DNA from: Paramyrothecium sp. XJ0827
Taxonomy: Eukaryota > Ascomycota > Sordariomycetes > Hypocreales > Stachybotryaceae
Assembly (NCBI GenBank): GCA_020881915.1
Contig: JAJFPB010000007.1
Span: 682,001-746,000, forward strand
Reading direction: 5' to 3'
DNA length: 64,000 nucleotides
Positions 44,129-53,957 of the stretch are shown one piece after another. Position 1 is the stretch's first letter, and each line of letters begins with the position of its first letter. The notes beneath the pieces are model-generated. The model saw only the letters and a list, made by a program, of their open reading frames with translations. It did not search any database and was not told where the DNA came from. The position numbers were made by a program, and so were the translations under genes.

Positions 44129-47100
44129 TTATGCGGTCGACACGCCATACTTGCCGTAGGTCAAGGAAGTGCCCTTCACCAATCGAAGCGGGTAACACTC
44201 ACTGACCTTGCCACCAGTAATGGAATGCTGGACGTCCTTGCTCTTCAGTATCTCAACTCCATCGGTAGGGTTCTTCGCAAGGAAGACCTTGGCACCACTT
44301 CCGTTCTCGTACTCGCAGACTAGCGGATAGAAAAACTTATTCGACGGGTCAACTGCTAGATACATTGTGTCGTCGGTGTCCTGGCCATGTGGTGCCCAGG
44401 CGACGATTACACCACCACTGGGAATGCTAGACTCATCCTCGATTCGCAAGCGCGACACTCCAAGGACGGACATGGTATTATTGTAGTAGTGCAAAGCTCG
44501 TGACGTTCCATCAGCTACCAGGGCTTCGTCCTTGAATGCCCAGATATCGGTGCACGATGGAGTACTTTGACCGTTGATGGCGAAGACGTACATGTTGCCG
44601 TTGGAGCATGAGCCAATCTTACTTGACGAGGAACTGCTGATGAATGGTGCGTACTCTAAGCCTTGTTGATCCTTATATGGCTTGTTAGGACGGGTGTAGT
44701 TTGAGGGAATAGCCGAACTTGTCGGGGTTGAGCTCAATGACGTGAATATGCTGGAGGTTTTTGCTGGTTTCGTCACAGTTGATGAGGCTGCTGTAGTGGT
44801 TACGTTCACAGGGGTTGGTGTAAGACTTGAATATGGCCGGACTGTCGAGTTTGATGGCCTAGATATAGGCGAACTGGTTGGCAAGACTTGGCCACCCGTT
44901 CCGACATCAGGGGTATCAACTGGTGCTTCAACCACAGGCGTGTCGTCGCCAGGTGATTCGGGGTTGGGCGATTCAACAACCGGAGTCTCAACCACTGGCG
45001 TTTCCTGCGCTGGGATCTCAACTGCGGAAGGTTCATCTGCCGTAGGTTCGGCTACTGGAGTTTCAGGAACTGGAGGCTCTGCCACGGGAGGTTCTGCTGA
45101 AGGAGGCTCTGCCACCGGCGGCTCTACTGTGGGGAGCTCTTGTACAGGCTGGCCTGCATCATCCTGGGGTCCGATTCTAAGCCTTGTTAGCAACTGGCTA
45201 CCTCTGAGGCTGACTCTCGAACGACAGGTACTTACGGGATACACATTTCGGTAAGTACCCTGTCGTTAGTATCCAGAAGGTTTATGTTGTCGAACCCTGT
45301 AATCTTGACATACAGCTTGTTTCGCCAGCTGAGCTGCCCGCTAATGCCTTTGCAGCCGTTGGTTTCGACAATGCCACCGTCAATTTCGCCATCCTCGCCT
45401 AACGAGACCTCCGCCGCGATCTCTGCAGTGCCCTTGATTGAGGGTTCGTCAACAATGCCGGCAGAGAGGTCAAAAGTGGCAATCTTGATGCCGCAGTGAA
45501 TACCAACAGGCAGGCCCAGTGACGCGGAAGCTCGGATCCTGCCTTCGGCTTCAAAGACAGGCTTGAAGAAGGGCTCCCACCCAGTCGCCTGTGTCTTGGA
45601 TGAGTCTACGAAGTCTAACCGAGCCACAGCGTTTTGAAGACCCATCTCGGCGCCTGCGAGAAGTTTGCCTGAAGCCGCAGCTTCCAGTCCGACATTGGCA
45701 CCGACATCAATGCGCGGACCAATGGTGATGACGCCGAAGCTGAGACCAGGAAGGCCCACGCTGAAGAGATTGTAGGCGAGGGTGTGACTGAAAGAAACCT
45801 CGGCGTCAATTCCAATCTTGACGGTGAACTGAAGGTCGTTGGATATCTCAATGAAGCCCTCGGTAATGCCCTTAAAGGGGACCCATGTGGCCTTTCCGTA
45901 GAGCCTAGCAGTGCCGGAAACACCGCAGCCGACACAGTAGATGTTGACATGTCCATTGAGACCATTAGTAGCGGGGATCTGGGCATCAAAGAGCTGGATA
46001 GCCTCACCCCAGGGGGACGTGGCAAAATCAAGACCCAGGTCTAATAACGGATTTCCAGCATCAGGAACCTTGAAACTAAAGTCTTCGTCGATATCAGCAG
46101 AGATGGTAAGGGCGTCTTGAACAGAGTCAAAAATGTCCTTGACAGGCTCAACAATGACATCCCTGATGGTATCGCAGAACCAACCGCATCGGCGATCGAT
46201 GGTTCCTCGTCTCTGTAGGGCTGAGCTATTGCTGGGTGCGTCATCATCGAAAATGATGCTGCCGAGGAACTCCTGATACTCGTCGCTGAGGTCCTCAGAG
46301 CCGAGCAGTGCATCGAGGTCACGATCGAAAAAGTTGCCAAAGCAAGCGGTGGGGAGGCCATACTTCTCGTCAACGGGCGGAACGCAGCTACCGGTTCCTG
46401 GGCCTTTCGAACCAGAACCACCAGTAGGTTTTGGTACCGTCGCCGACCTCGTTACGGAGGCGGAAGGCTTCCCGGCTGGCGGCGACTTCTTGGGTCCGTC
46501 GTCCCTAGGGACCCAGTATCCCCATTCGGACTCTCCACGGGATACCAGCTCCTCCGGGTGGGTGGGCTTGCCCTTGGCGATGATGGAGTGCTCCCCATCC
46601 TTCCAAGTGATGCTTTTGACCTGGAAAAAGCACCTTTCCTGCTTCTCAAAGGCTCCGCATCCCTCAGTATAGGTGATGAGAACTAGCTCATCCTTCTCTG
46701 ACCAGGTATCGACAGCATAATCCCAGGCTTCGTTCGAGGCGAAGTGGATTGCCAAGCCGTCCGGTCCGTATTCAACATCAGTGATGTGGTCGGTTTGGTC
46801 AAGGTTCACAGAAGGTCGGTTGAAGTAGTAAGTGAGCCATGCATACTCACCGGCCTTGCTCGGGTCGTTGTTGCCGTAGTAGAACTTCGAACCCTCCTTA
46901 GGGGGCACGGGAATAACATTCTTGGGTGGTTTGGTATCGCAGTCCCAGTGTAAGTTGGGTTTGAGGGTAGCCACTGGAGCGTCTCGGATGAACGAGGCGG
47001 AAGGGGAGGTTGAAGCCGTCGCAGTAGCAGTATTGGTTGCGAAAGCGGAAGGTTTAGGCTTCTCCTCCACTTTGACGTTCTCATGGCTCGACAGGTCAGC

Positions 47101-47310
47101 AGGGGAAGTACTAGTCGGGAACAGGGCGCCGCAGCTGGTGGGGGGAGCTGCGCAGCCTCCCTCGGGCGTCACATAGACAATGACGACCTCGAAGCCGTTC
47201 AGTGTTGTCGTGGCTTGGTTCGGCTTGTCACCTCGTCGCTCTTCGGGGGCTGGGAGTGCTTGAACGAACGTGGTGGCAGCCACAATGGCTGCCAAAGACT
47301 TGAACAACAT
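44129..47310 (-). CDS. Large modular secreted protein with Pro/Glu stalk (DUF7029/DUF7223-like)
   Basis: Two exons, 45236-47310 and 44129-45182, joined by a 53-nt intron with donor GTAAGT, give 1042 residues. Unspliced, the first part would stop at TEMCIP. Order of parts: signal peptide (about 1-18); a beta module with GEYAWLTYYFNRPSVNLDQ and CGAFEKQERCFFQVKSI (about 100-260); a Pro/Ser linker; an acidic stretch; and a large beta-rich module with VNIYCVGCGVSGTARLYGKA and GPRIDVGANVGLEAAASG (about 400-690). Then come a proline/glutamate repeat stalk (about 700-800), a Ser/Thr-rich spacer and a C-terminal cysteine module, SCSNGNMYVFAINGQ to ECYPLRLVKG. The first two modules resemble the fungal domains catalogued as DUF7029 and DUF7223; I assign these from memory of the families. 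Function is unknown. The layout suggests a wall-associated adhesive or structural protein. Confidence 0.75.
44900..45165 (-). repeat. In-gene Pro/Glu tandem repeat (EPPVA/ETPVV units)
   Basis: Imperfect units of five to seven residues (VEPPVAEPPSAEPP, PETPVAEP, VETPVVESP) repeat about 15 times inside the large secreted protein gene. Such extended, charged proline stalks hold modules away from the cell surface and change length readily between strains. Confidence 0.8.
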
Positions 47311-48490
47311 GATAAAAAAGAACGTAAGTAAACGGAGAATAAAGAATGGCTAGGCCGTTATAGGCCAGTTGAGCGAAGGGTGCAAAAGCAGCGAAAGAAA
47401 GGGTCGTCGGGAGCAAGGGCGAGGCATGGCTATATTTTACTTATACAAGAGGCTGTCATCTGCCCCGTTTACTCCAGACCGGGGGTTAATCTCTGGACTT
47501 AGAAGCACGTCTGCCGCAATCACGCGACGACCGATGAGATTGGACGATTTCTGACCCTTTGCTTGGCCTGAGTGGGCTGCCAATGGTATTCCGGGGCTGC
47601 CGTTGCCCAACCCCTGTCCGGATATCACCCACCACCACCAGTGGTGTCACCGTCTGCACGCCTCAGTTGGAAGCCGCCGCTACTTCATCAGTGGGGCCGG
47701 TTTCGGGGTCACTTGTTCCTGCATTTGATCCCCATCAGCATTTCCATCTTGCTTCTGTATCTAGGCCGCTGGCTGGGCTCTGGCCTGCGCCCTCAGAAGC
47801 TTCGACGCAGAGGGACAGTGAACAGCCGCTCAGCTGAAAGGGTCTTTGGGAGCCTCTCCTGCTTTGAAGTGCTGCATTGGTCAGTTTCTTCCCCACTACG
47901 ATGACAGCTCCTAGCCACTAAGGCGAGTAGGGCAGGCCAAGCCATGTTTCAGGGGCAGGGGCACGTCCGCCATGGCCTACCATTGCATACTTTGTCAAGA
48001 AGAGCTCGGGGCACTTCCTGGTTGCAATTGCCATTGGGTGGACCTTTTCAGGGGACTTTGGCGATAGTCCCCTGGGCATTATCGACATGGGATCTGTGCT
48101 CCCCACCACCCATCTACGGGTCTCGCCATCTTGCAACGGCTGCCCCGAAGAATGGTAGTCTGCCTGACTAATGTCCAGCATTGACTACCTGGCAAGCGTG
48201 AACCCATCATCAGGATTAGTCCTCGCTCTTGGCTTCTTCTGTAAATAAGACATTGGTATCTCTACATTCACGAGAGAAAATGCGCACGTCACATTGTTGC
48301 GAGCAACCACACGGTCGCATCTCCAAGTTGGCAGTGGTGATACCCTCGAGAAATTGGCAAAATTGAAGCTATCGTCGTTTCCATCCGGACTAAACCTTTA
48401 GTCTCACATGTCACCGGCTTTCGGCCCACCATGGTGCACTGTAGCTAACAGCACAGGGGACCCTTCACGTGAGCCACCCTGCTTAAATGG
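47311..48490. other. Divergent intergenic region
   Basis: 1.2 kb between the large secreted protein (minus) and the F-box gene (plus). Overlapping plus-strand frames at 47559-47904 have no domain or splice partner. No strong TATA box is seen. Confidence 0.45.
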
Positions 48491-49468
48491 ATGGAGCCTG
48501 GAGCGGGGAGCGGATGCCTGCAGTGGCATGGCTATCTTTACTGCGTCACAATTGTGACGACTCGATTGACCGGCCTTACTTGGATCATGTCCTGGACGAG
48601 GAGCGCCCGAGGTGCAACAACGGCCGACTCTCATGTCCATGATGCACAGCGCATCGCTCTTCAAGATGTGCTCAACACGCCCGAGCTCTTGCATGGCATC
48701 CTCTTCCAAGTGGACATGCGCACGCTCCTAACTTCCATCCCGCGTGTGTGCAGACAGTGGCACAGAATGACGACCGAGTCCACCCAAATCCAGCAGGCTC
48801 TCTATCTGAAACCGAATTTTGATGCCCCAAACTCCAAGCGCATCAACCCTCTTCTAGCGGAGGCCTTTCCCGGCTTTGTTGGCGAGGCAGAGGTCGATCT
48901 TCTCAGGAGCGATGATTTTTCGGGAATCTCGTTGGCCGACGAGCGTGACAGGGAGTTCTACATCCGCAAAGACGCGAGTTGGCGCAGGATGCTCATTTCT
49001 CAACCGCCTGCCCGAGCCTTAGGCAACGTCAAGATTAAAGACACTCAAATGGGCTACCCAGACCTGGATCGTATACGCAAAGATGATTTTCCAGAAGGCC
49101 TTCGCATGGGCGAGCTTTATAATATCTTGGTAAAGTGGGCTTACGAAAGCGATCTGGTCAGAGGTTTCATGATCTTGAACAATCAAAACCAAGTCGATGA
49201 TTGGGCGAATAACAATGAAATTGGAACATCAATGTGTCCAAGCGGGAAACGAAAGATTCTTCGACTTTTCACTGCAGCGGATGCTCTATTCATCCGCTAT
49301 GAGGGCTTTACTTGCATGCTGGGGAGACTTCTGTCGCCAAGCTTCATTAAAAATCGGGAGGCGTTTTGGTCGAGATATGGATTCATACCTCCCTCGTCCG
49401 AGGAATTGTGGGAAGAGAGTGATGATTTTCCATCAAGCGATACTGAAGAAGAAGAAAGCGAAGCATGA
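48491..49468 (+). CDS. F-box domain protein
   Basis: Single exon, 325 residues from the first ATG, or 293 from the ATG at 48587, which I favour because the 32 extra residues look random. The F-box lies at about residues 48-95 of the long form: VLNTPELLHGILFQVDMRTLLTSIPRVCRQWHRM, written here in part as the ELLHGILFQVDMRTLL core and CRQWHRM end. The rest follows the common fungal pattern of short F-box proteins with RRMLISQPPAR and GELYNILVKW motifs, then an acidic Ser/Glu-rich tail (SSDTEEEESEA). F-box proteins link target proteins to Skp1-Cullin ubiquitin ligases in the cytosol or nucleus. Members of this expanded fungal group rarely have known targets. No signal peptide is present. Confidence 0.75.
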   Translation: MEPGAGSGCLQWHGYLYCVTIVTTRLTGLTWIMSWTRSARGATTADSHVHDAQRIALQDVLNTPELLHGILFQVDMRTLLTSIPRVCRQWHRMTTESTQIQQALYLKPNFDAPNSKRINPLLAEAFPGFVGEAEVDLLRSDDFSGISLADERDREFYIRKDASWRRMLISQPPARALGNVKIKDTQMGYPDLDRIRKDDFPEGLRMGELYNILVKWAYESDLVRGFMILNNQNQVDDWANNNEIGTSMCPSGKRKILRLFTAADALFIRYEGFTCMLGRLLSPSFIKNREAFWSRYGFIPPSSEELWEESDDFPSSDTEEEESEA

Positions 49469-51276
49469 TATTCGCAGAGCTTACAAAGAACTTAATTGTG
49501 TCAGGGTCGCAATAGTCAGGGGCGAAATTACAAGCAGCGTGCTCAATGTTCGTTGGTGCTGAACGCCGGTCGGAGAGGAGAAAGAACAATGCGATGACAA
49601 GGCGTTGCGGGAGACGTACATCAAAGTTGACAACACGTGCAGTGCATCCTTGAAAAGTTTAACAACATAAATTAGTGGTGTCAATTTTCTTCATACATCG
49701 GATTTGGCCTCGGATCCATTCTCGAGTGGCCAGGAAAGATGACGTTTTGCCGGACGCTGTTCTGACTGGGGATAATAATTGTGCGACAGTTCATTCTCGA
49801 ATGATCCTGCAATATTTTGTTCAAGATGAACGAAGCTCTAACAATTGCCTGACTGCGGCATCAAATGATTCGGTCTGTCCAGCTTGCAGAAAAGACTCTA
49901 ATAGCACCGATTGTGAAATTCAAAGTTCGTGATTGTCATTGTTGGGATAGCCGATTTTCTTTGCCAAGTCAATCTTGCGCCGATCTTTATGTTCAACGCC
50001 ATGAAGTTGTCTGATTTGAAGAAAGTGTAACATGTCATCAGGCGAGAGAAGCGAAGTGGACGTAGAGTTTTGTTGGCTTGCATCCGCTAGTCACAAGTAA
50101 AATTGTTCAAAATTGACAAGTTTGGAAGGGAAAAAATGGCAGAAATCCTAACGCCAACTTGCAAAACAAACTTTGATCAAAATTAATCGTTTCACGATTA
50201 TTTATCATTTGTCGATGATCTTACTCTTGGTTTGCGGTCTTGGCCACTTGATCATTATGAATAGAGCCTTTTTTTAATTTTTTTAAGACTCGGTAGCTGA
50301 TCGGTTTCCAAGGCCACAAGCTCAAGATGGTGACTTGCTGATCAACGAAGGCAAAGATTGATGATCACATCTCGATCGCATTTAAAGATTGCCATGCCAA
50401 GACAAACCGACAACGTATCACCATTCAAGTCTCAAAGTTCCTCTCAAAGCATAACATCTCAGTTTTCCAGGATTACGAAATGCCACATGTGAACCGCCGC
50501 TGACAGCTGCGGGAGGGGAGCCAAAACAAGGTTACCTCTGTCTTCTAAGTTGAACACAAGGTCCGAAACAAAACTCAGTTTATTCTGAAACCCGGCTTAG
50601 ATTGTGAATCATGAACTTTATTGCACATGATGGTGGTGCGTAAGGCTGCGATCAAACCACCATATTCAAGACGCGTCATTGATGGATCTGCTAAAAAAGG
50701 GAGGCCTTTGAAGTGGTTGCAAGACCGTGTGACTGCACTTAATGGATGCAGGCCAGAACTCTTTAGCACGAACTCAGTTGGGCAACCGGTTGTGCGTTAC
50801 CCACCAATTTGGCTCATTCGGAGCTAGACAGTGATCCAACTGCTTCCCAATTAGGCCGCAACTACGACCAAGTAGAGGCCAAATTATTGCTTTTGGTGCT
50901 TGGGCCGTTGTCTGAGCAAGCGACCGCTTCACCTTAGCGTCGACCTTGGGAAGAACTGATCGTCGCCTTTTCACACCCACCTAGCCGTCGGATTTCGGCT
51001 GCAAGGCAGTGACGCATGGATCCAAAGCTAACCCGAATTACTAGACATGCAGATTCTTGCACCAATCACCATATTCCATGCTTGCTTTTGGCAGCTCTTA
51101 GCACATGCAGCAGAGTTGCGGGAGCTGAAAGGGCTGGGGGGGGGGGGGGGGCTGTGCAAAGTCATGTCTTTCGATATTAAGAGGCCAGCCCCCCACCATG
51201 TCATTCAGGCTCGCCTGGGCCTTGGCATCCCAACGCAACCGCACCACAAGACTGGAAATGGTACAAGTGCCGCGCC
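49469..51276. other. AT-rich gene-free interval with a poly-G tract
   Basis: 1.8 kb without a gene I can support. It is AT-rich around 50100-50300 (TTTTTTTAATTTTTTT). A frame starting at 51047 begins like a signal peptide but runs into the poly-G tract at 51136-51151 and overlaps the next gene, so I do not call it. Confidence 0.45.
51136..51151. repeat. 16-nt poly-G tract
   Basis: An uninterrupted run of 16 G about 125 bases upstream of the GH16-like gene start. It lies in the likely 5' UTR or core promoter and could form G-rich structure or vary in length. It is also a common place for sequencing errors. Confidence 0.8.
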
Positions 51277-52005
51277 ATGATTGACACGAGTCTGTTGTTT
51301 CGCTGCCTCGTTGCAGTACTTCTCTTCACAGCACCACAGGTTCAAGGCCTCCCTCCCACCGATACGCCTGACAAGGCACTCGTACCTCGTAACCATCGCC
51401 AAGTGATCAAGGAAGAGTTCCACACGTTCGACGCCGATAAATGGAGGTGCGAGTACACATGTCCCGTCATCATTTCCGGGAAAGCCCGCTTCCGGTTGCA
51501 GTCCGACACGCCGCCGGATGAGCAAGGTTCTTGGTCCAAGGTCCGGTACACACCGAGGCGCTTCACTTCCGGGCGCTTCACAGTCTCGTTCTCCATGACA
51601 GCTCGGCCAGAACAGGAGGTCTGGTGGGGTGTTGCCCTCTGGGACGGCGGACCAGCAGAAGATGGGAGCGAGTTCAACGAGATCAATTTTGGTTATGTCA
51701 CTGACCAGAGCTTCTCCAACACACAGCTGCGTTTCGAGAGCGCGCGGCGAGGGAAGTTCAAATCCGTCCGGGTTGACACCGAAGTGGACCTGTATGATGA
51801 GAGCTACCATAACGCAACGCTGGAGTACACCGACAGATACGTGGCTTTCTATCTGGACTCGGAGTTGCTAAAGACCATCACTGACAAGTCGGTGATCCCC
51901 ACGGATCCGATGGACCTGGTGCTTGGCCCGCGCCTCGTCACGGGCAGTGACCCACTGACGGAAGGCTTCACGCAGTCGATCAATTGGGTGATAATCGCGA
52001 GTTGA
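51277..52005 (+). CDS. Secreted GH16/concanavalin A-like protein with a changed active site
   Basis: Single exon, 242 residues. Signal peptide about residues 1-24 (ending QVQG). The mature part folds like a family-16 beta-jellyroll: EEFHTFDADKWRCEY at the start, RFTSGRFTVSFSMTARPEQEVWWGVALWDG, then the region of the active-site strand, and YVAFYLDSELLKTI near the end. In active GH16 enzymes that strand carries E-[IL]-D-x-E, two catalytic glutamates around an aspartate. Here it reads FNEINFGYV: the first Glu remains, the Asp is Asn and the second Glu is Gly. It is therefore unlikely to cut glucans in the usual way and may act as a lectin-like binding protein. The gene is otherwise intact. Confidence 0.75.
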   Translation: MIDTSLLFRCLVAVLLFTAPQVQGLPPTDTPDKALVPRNHRQVIKEEFHTFDADKWRCEYTCPVIISGKARFRLQSDTPPDEQGSWSKVRYTPRRFTSGRFTVSFSMTARPEQEVWWGVALWDGGPAEDGSEFNEINFGYVTDQSFSNTQLRFESARRGKFKSVRVDTEVDLYDESYHNATLEYTDRYVAFYLDSELLKTITDKSVIPTDPMDLVLGPRLVTGSDPLTEGFTQSINWVIIAS

Positions 52006-52140
52006 TTGTTGACATCTCGCTGAAAAAGTTTAGGCAGTGCTTCACAAATGAAGAGGCAAAGGCAAAGCTGATCATACTTTGTCAAGTCATGTTCATATTC
52101 AAGTCTATTCAATCTATGTATCAATAACCGTGAAATGCTA

Positions 52141-53404
52141 TTATAGTCCCGCCTTCAGCTTGCCAAAGGAAAGTGTGGGAGTATACCACGGGCTTTCCGC
52201 AGGGAAAGCACCGTAGTCCCAGACAGTGTAGAAGTTTCGCAGCAGTCGGGTGCCAATGAGAGCAAAGCCGTCAGAGCCCCCGTCATCAAAAGGCGGCCAG
52301 CAACCATCGTCCCTGTTCGCGAAGCCCGGGAGCTTCAGCTGGTCGCCGGTAACCGTCAGGTTCCGGGTGTCGCCGTAGAAACCGATCTCGAACGAGATAG
52401 ACCAAGCGTCGGTAAATTCGCTGCAGAGCGGGATGTGGTCGCCCTCGATGATGGCTGTCCAGTTCATGCCGATAGATCTGTAGACGTCTTCGATGACGTT
52501 GGGCGGCAAGGAGATACCAGACGCTCCTGTGTCAAATACAATGCGGGACCCGAAGAAATCAACCTCGGTCTTGACTTCGGTGCCGTTGCACGCTTTCTTG
52601 GTTCCGGTGGTGGTGTGCAGGACGGTCCGCCAAACGTCGTAGCCTTCGATGCCCGAGGTGAGCTGAACAGTGAGTAGATCTCCGTCGACGTATTCCTCCT
52701 CTTTGGATCCTCCAAGGGTGAGAAGACCCTTGCCAGGAACGTCTCCGGTGTCTTCAGAATCTGAGGCGTAGTAGATGCCGAACCGAGGCTTGTCAACTAG
52801 TTTCTGCTCCATCAGGCCCTCGAAGATGGGTGTCGCACCGCCATCGGAAATGCTACCAAACGCAAGTCCAAGGAAGCCATGAGCAGGCAGAGCAAACCAA
52901 TTGCTTTCGTTGGCTGCGATGAAAAGTCCGTCCCACGACAAGTTGCCGGACGCGAAGCGGTCCTCGACAGTCACACCAGCTACTCTTCCGCCAAGGTATT
53001 CGATTGACGCATCTTGTCCCGTCAGTTTTCCGGTGGAGGAGGCTTCAATGCTGTATCCAGTTCGATTGCGCCTGTGCGAGGTGTCAGTCAGGTGAACGAT
53101 CATCGTTCAATGGCTGGGTCCACTGACTCGGGGTTGTGTGGGCATGTCTCTGCGCATTCTGAGTCGATGATCCAGCTGGAAGAACTACCGGTGTCGAAGA
53201 GCAGGCGGTAGTTCTGAGGAGGAGTCCCCACGTCGAATTCGATCAGTTTCTGGAAGAATCAGCTTTGTGACTGCAACACTTGCGCCACCGACATACATAG
53301 CCATTGTCAATAATAACGGGCAAGTCAAGCACGGCAGCCGAAGCCGAACTGATGAGCGCCGAGGTTGCCAGAGCAGCGGAAGCGAAACGAATGACGGACT
53401 CCAT
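52141..53404 (-). CDS. Secreted pepsin-type aspartic protease (family A1)
   Basis: Three exons, 53297-53404, 53128-53249 and 52141-53071, give 386 residues. Signal peptide about residues 1-23. There is almost no propeptide: LDLPVIIDNGY leads directly into KLIEFDVGTPPQNYRLLFDTGSSSSW, with the first catalytic Asp55 in DTGSS. The flap and core follow (GFLGLAFG, GLLTLGG). The second catalytic Asp is at about 257 in IVFDTGASGISLP, and the C-terminus has FALIGTRLLRNFYTVWDYG. Introns use donors GTATGT and GTCAGT. Such secreted proteases degrade host or substrate protein at acid pH. The short prosegment is unusual for the family and might mean constitutive activity or another activation route. A TATA-like element (TTTATAAAA, about 53469-53477) lies close upstream. 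Confidence 0.88.
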
Positions 53405-53957
53405 GGCTGTGAACACAAGGAACATGCAAACAGATGAACTAGACCTCACTCCGACACGGCGAAACCCGTTTATAAAACAAAGCAAGCCAAATACGAGGAT
53501 CAAGCGAGCACGGCGCTCCCGCGGACTTGGTACCCCATCAATAATGCGCCAGTGACAGGGAAAATTTGATTAAGTGGGCTCGTGGCTCACGGATACGAGA
53601 TCCAGCCTCACGAACAATGCCTCGGTTGGCCCTTATTTAGATCTGCCCTGCGGATATCTGCCGAGCGGGTAACAGGCAATTTAGCGCATTATGCAGATTG
53701 GTCAGACGTCATTGATTGACCAGCTTGCAACAAGTTGAGTAGCTGTTCATCCGATCTATTTCATAATGAAGCGTAGCCCCAGAGGACAATCTCTCCTTGA
53801 CCAACTCATAAGACACGCAAGCAAAGGTTCTGCAACAATGAAGAGCAATACTACCCCCACATTATGTATTCATTTATTCGTCTATTAATGCATTTTTCCC
53901 ATCTCTCATAAAAGATTTCTCATTACGCAATCCCGACCGTGGAGCTGGATCAGCCCA
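53405..53957. other. Intergenic region with the aspartic protease promoter
   Basis: 553 bases between the protease start and the deacetylase stop (both minus strand). It holds the protease TATA-like element at about 53470. No further gene is seen. Confidence 0.45.

Noticed and set aside
44742..45254. 170-residue plus-strand frame rich in Gly/Thr/Ser
   Set aside because: It is the antisense of the Pro/Glu repeat stalk; the repeat makes both strands open.
51047..51280. Signal-peptide-like frame upstream of the GH16-like gene
   Set aside because: It translates through the poly-G tract, has no domain and overlaps the next start codon.
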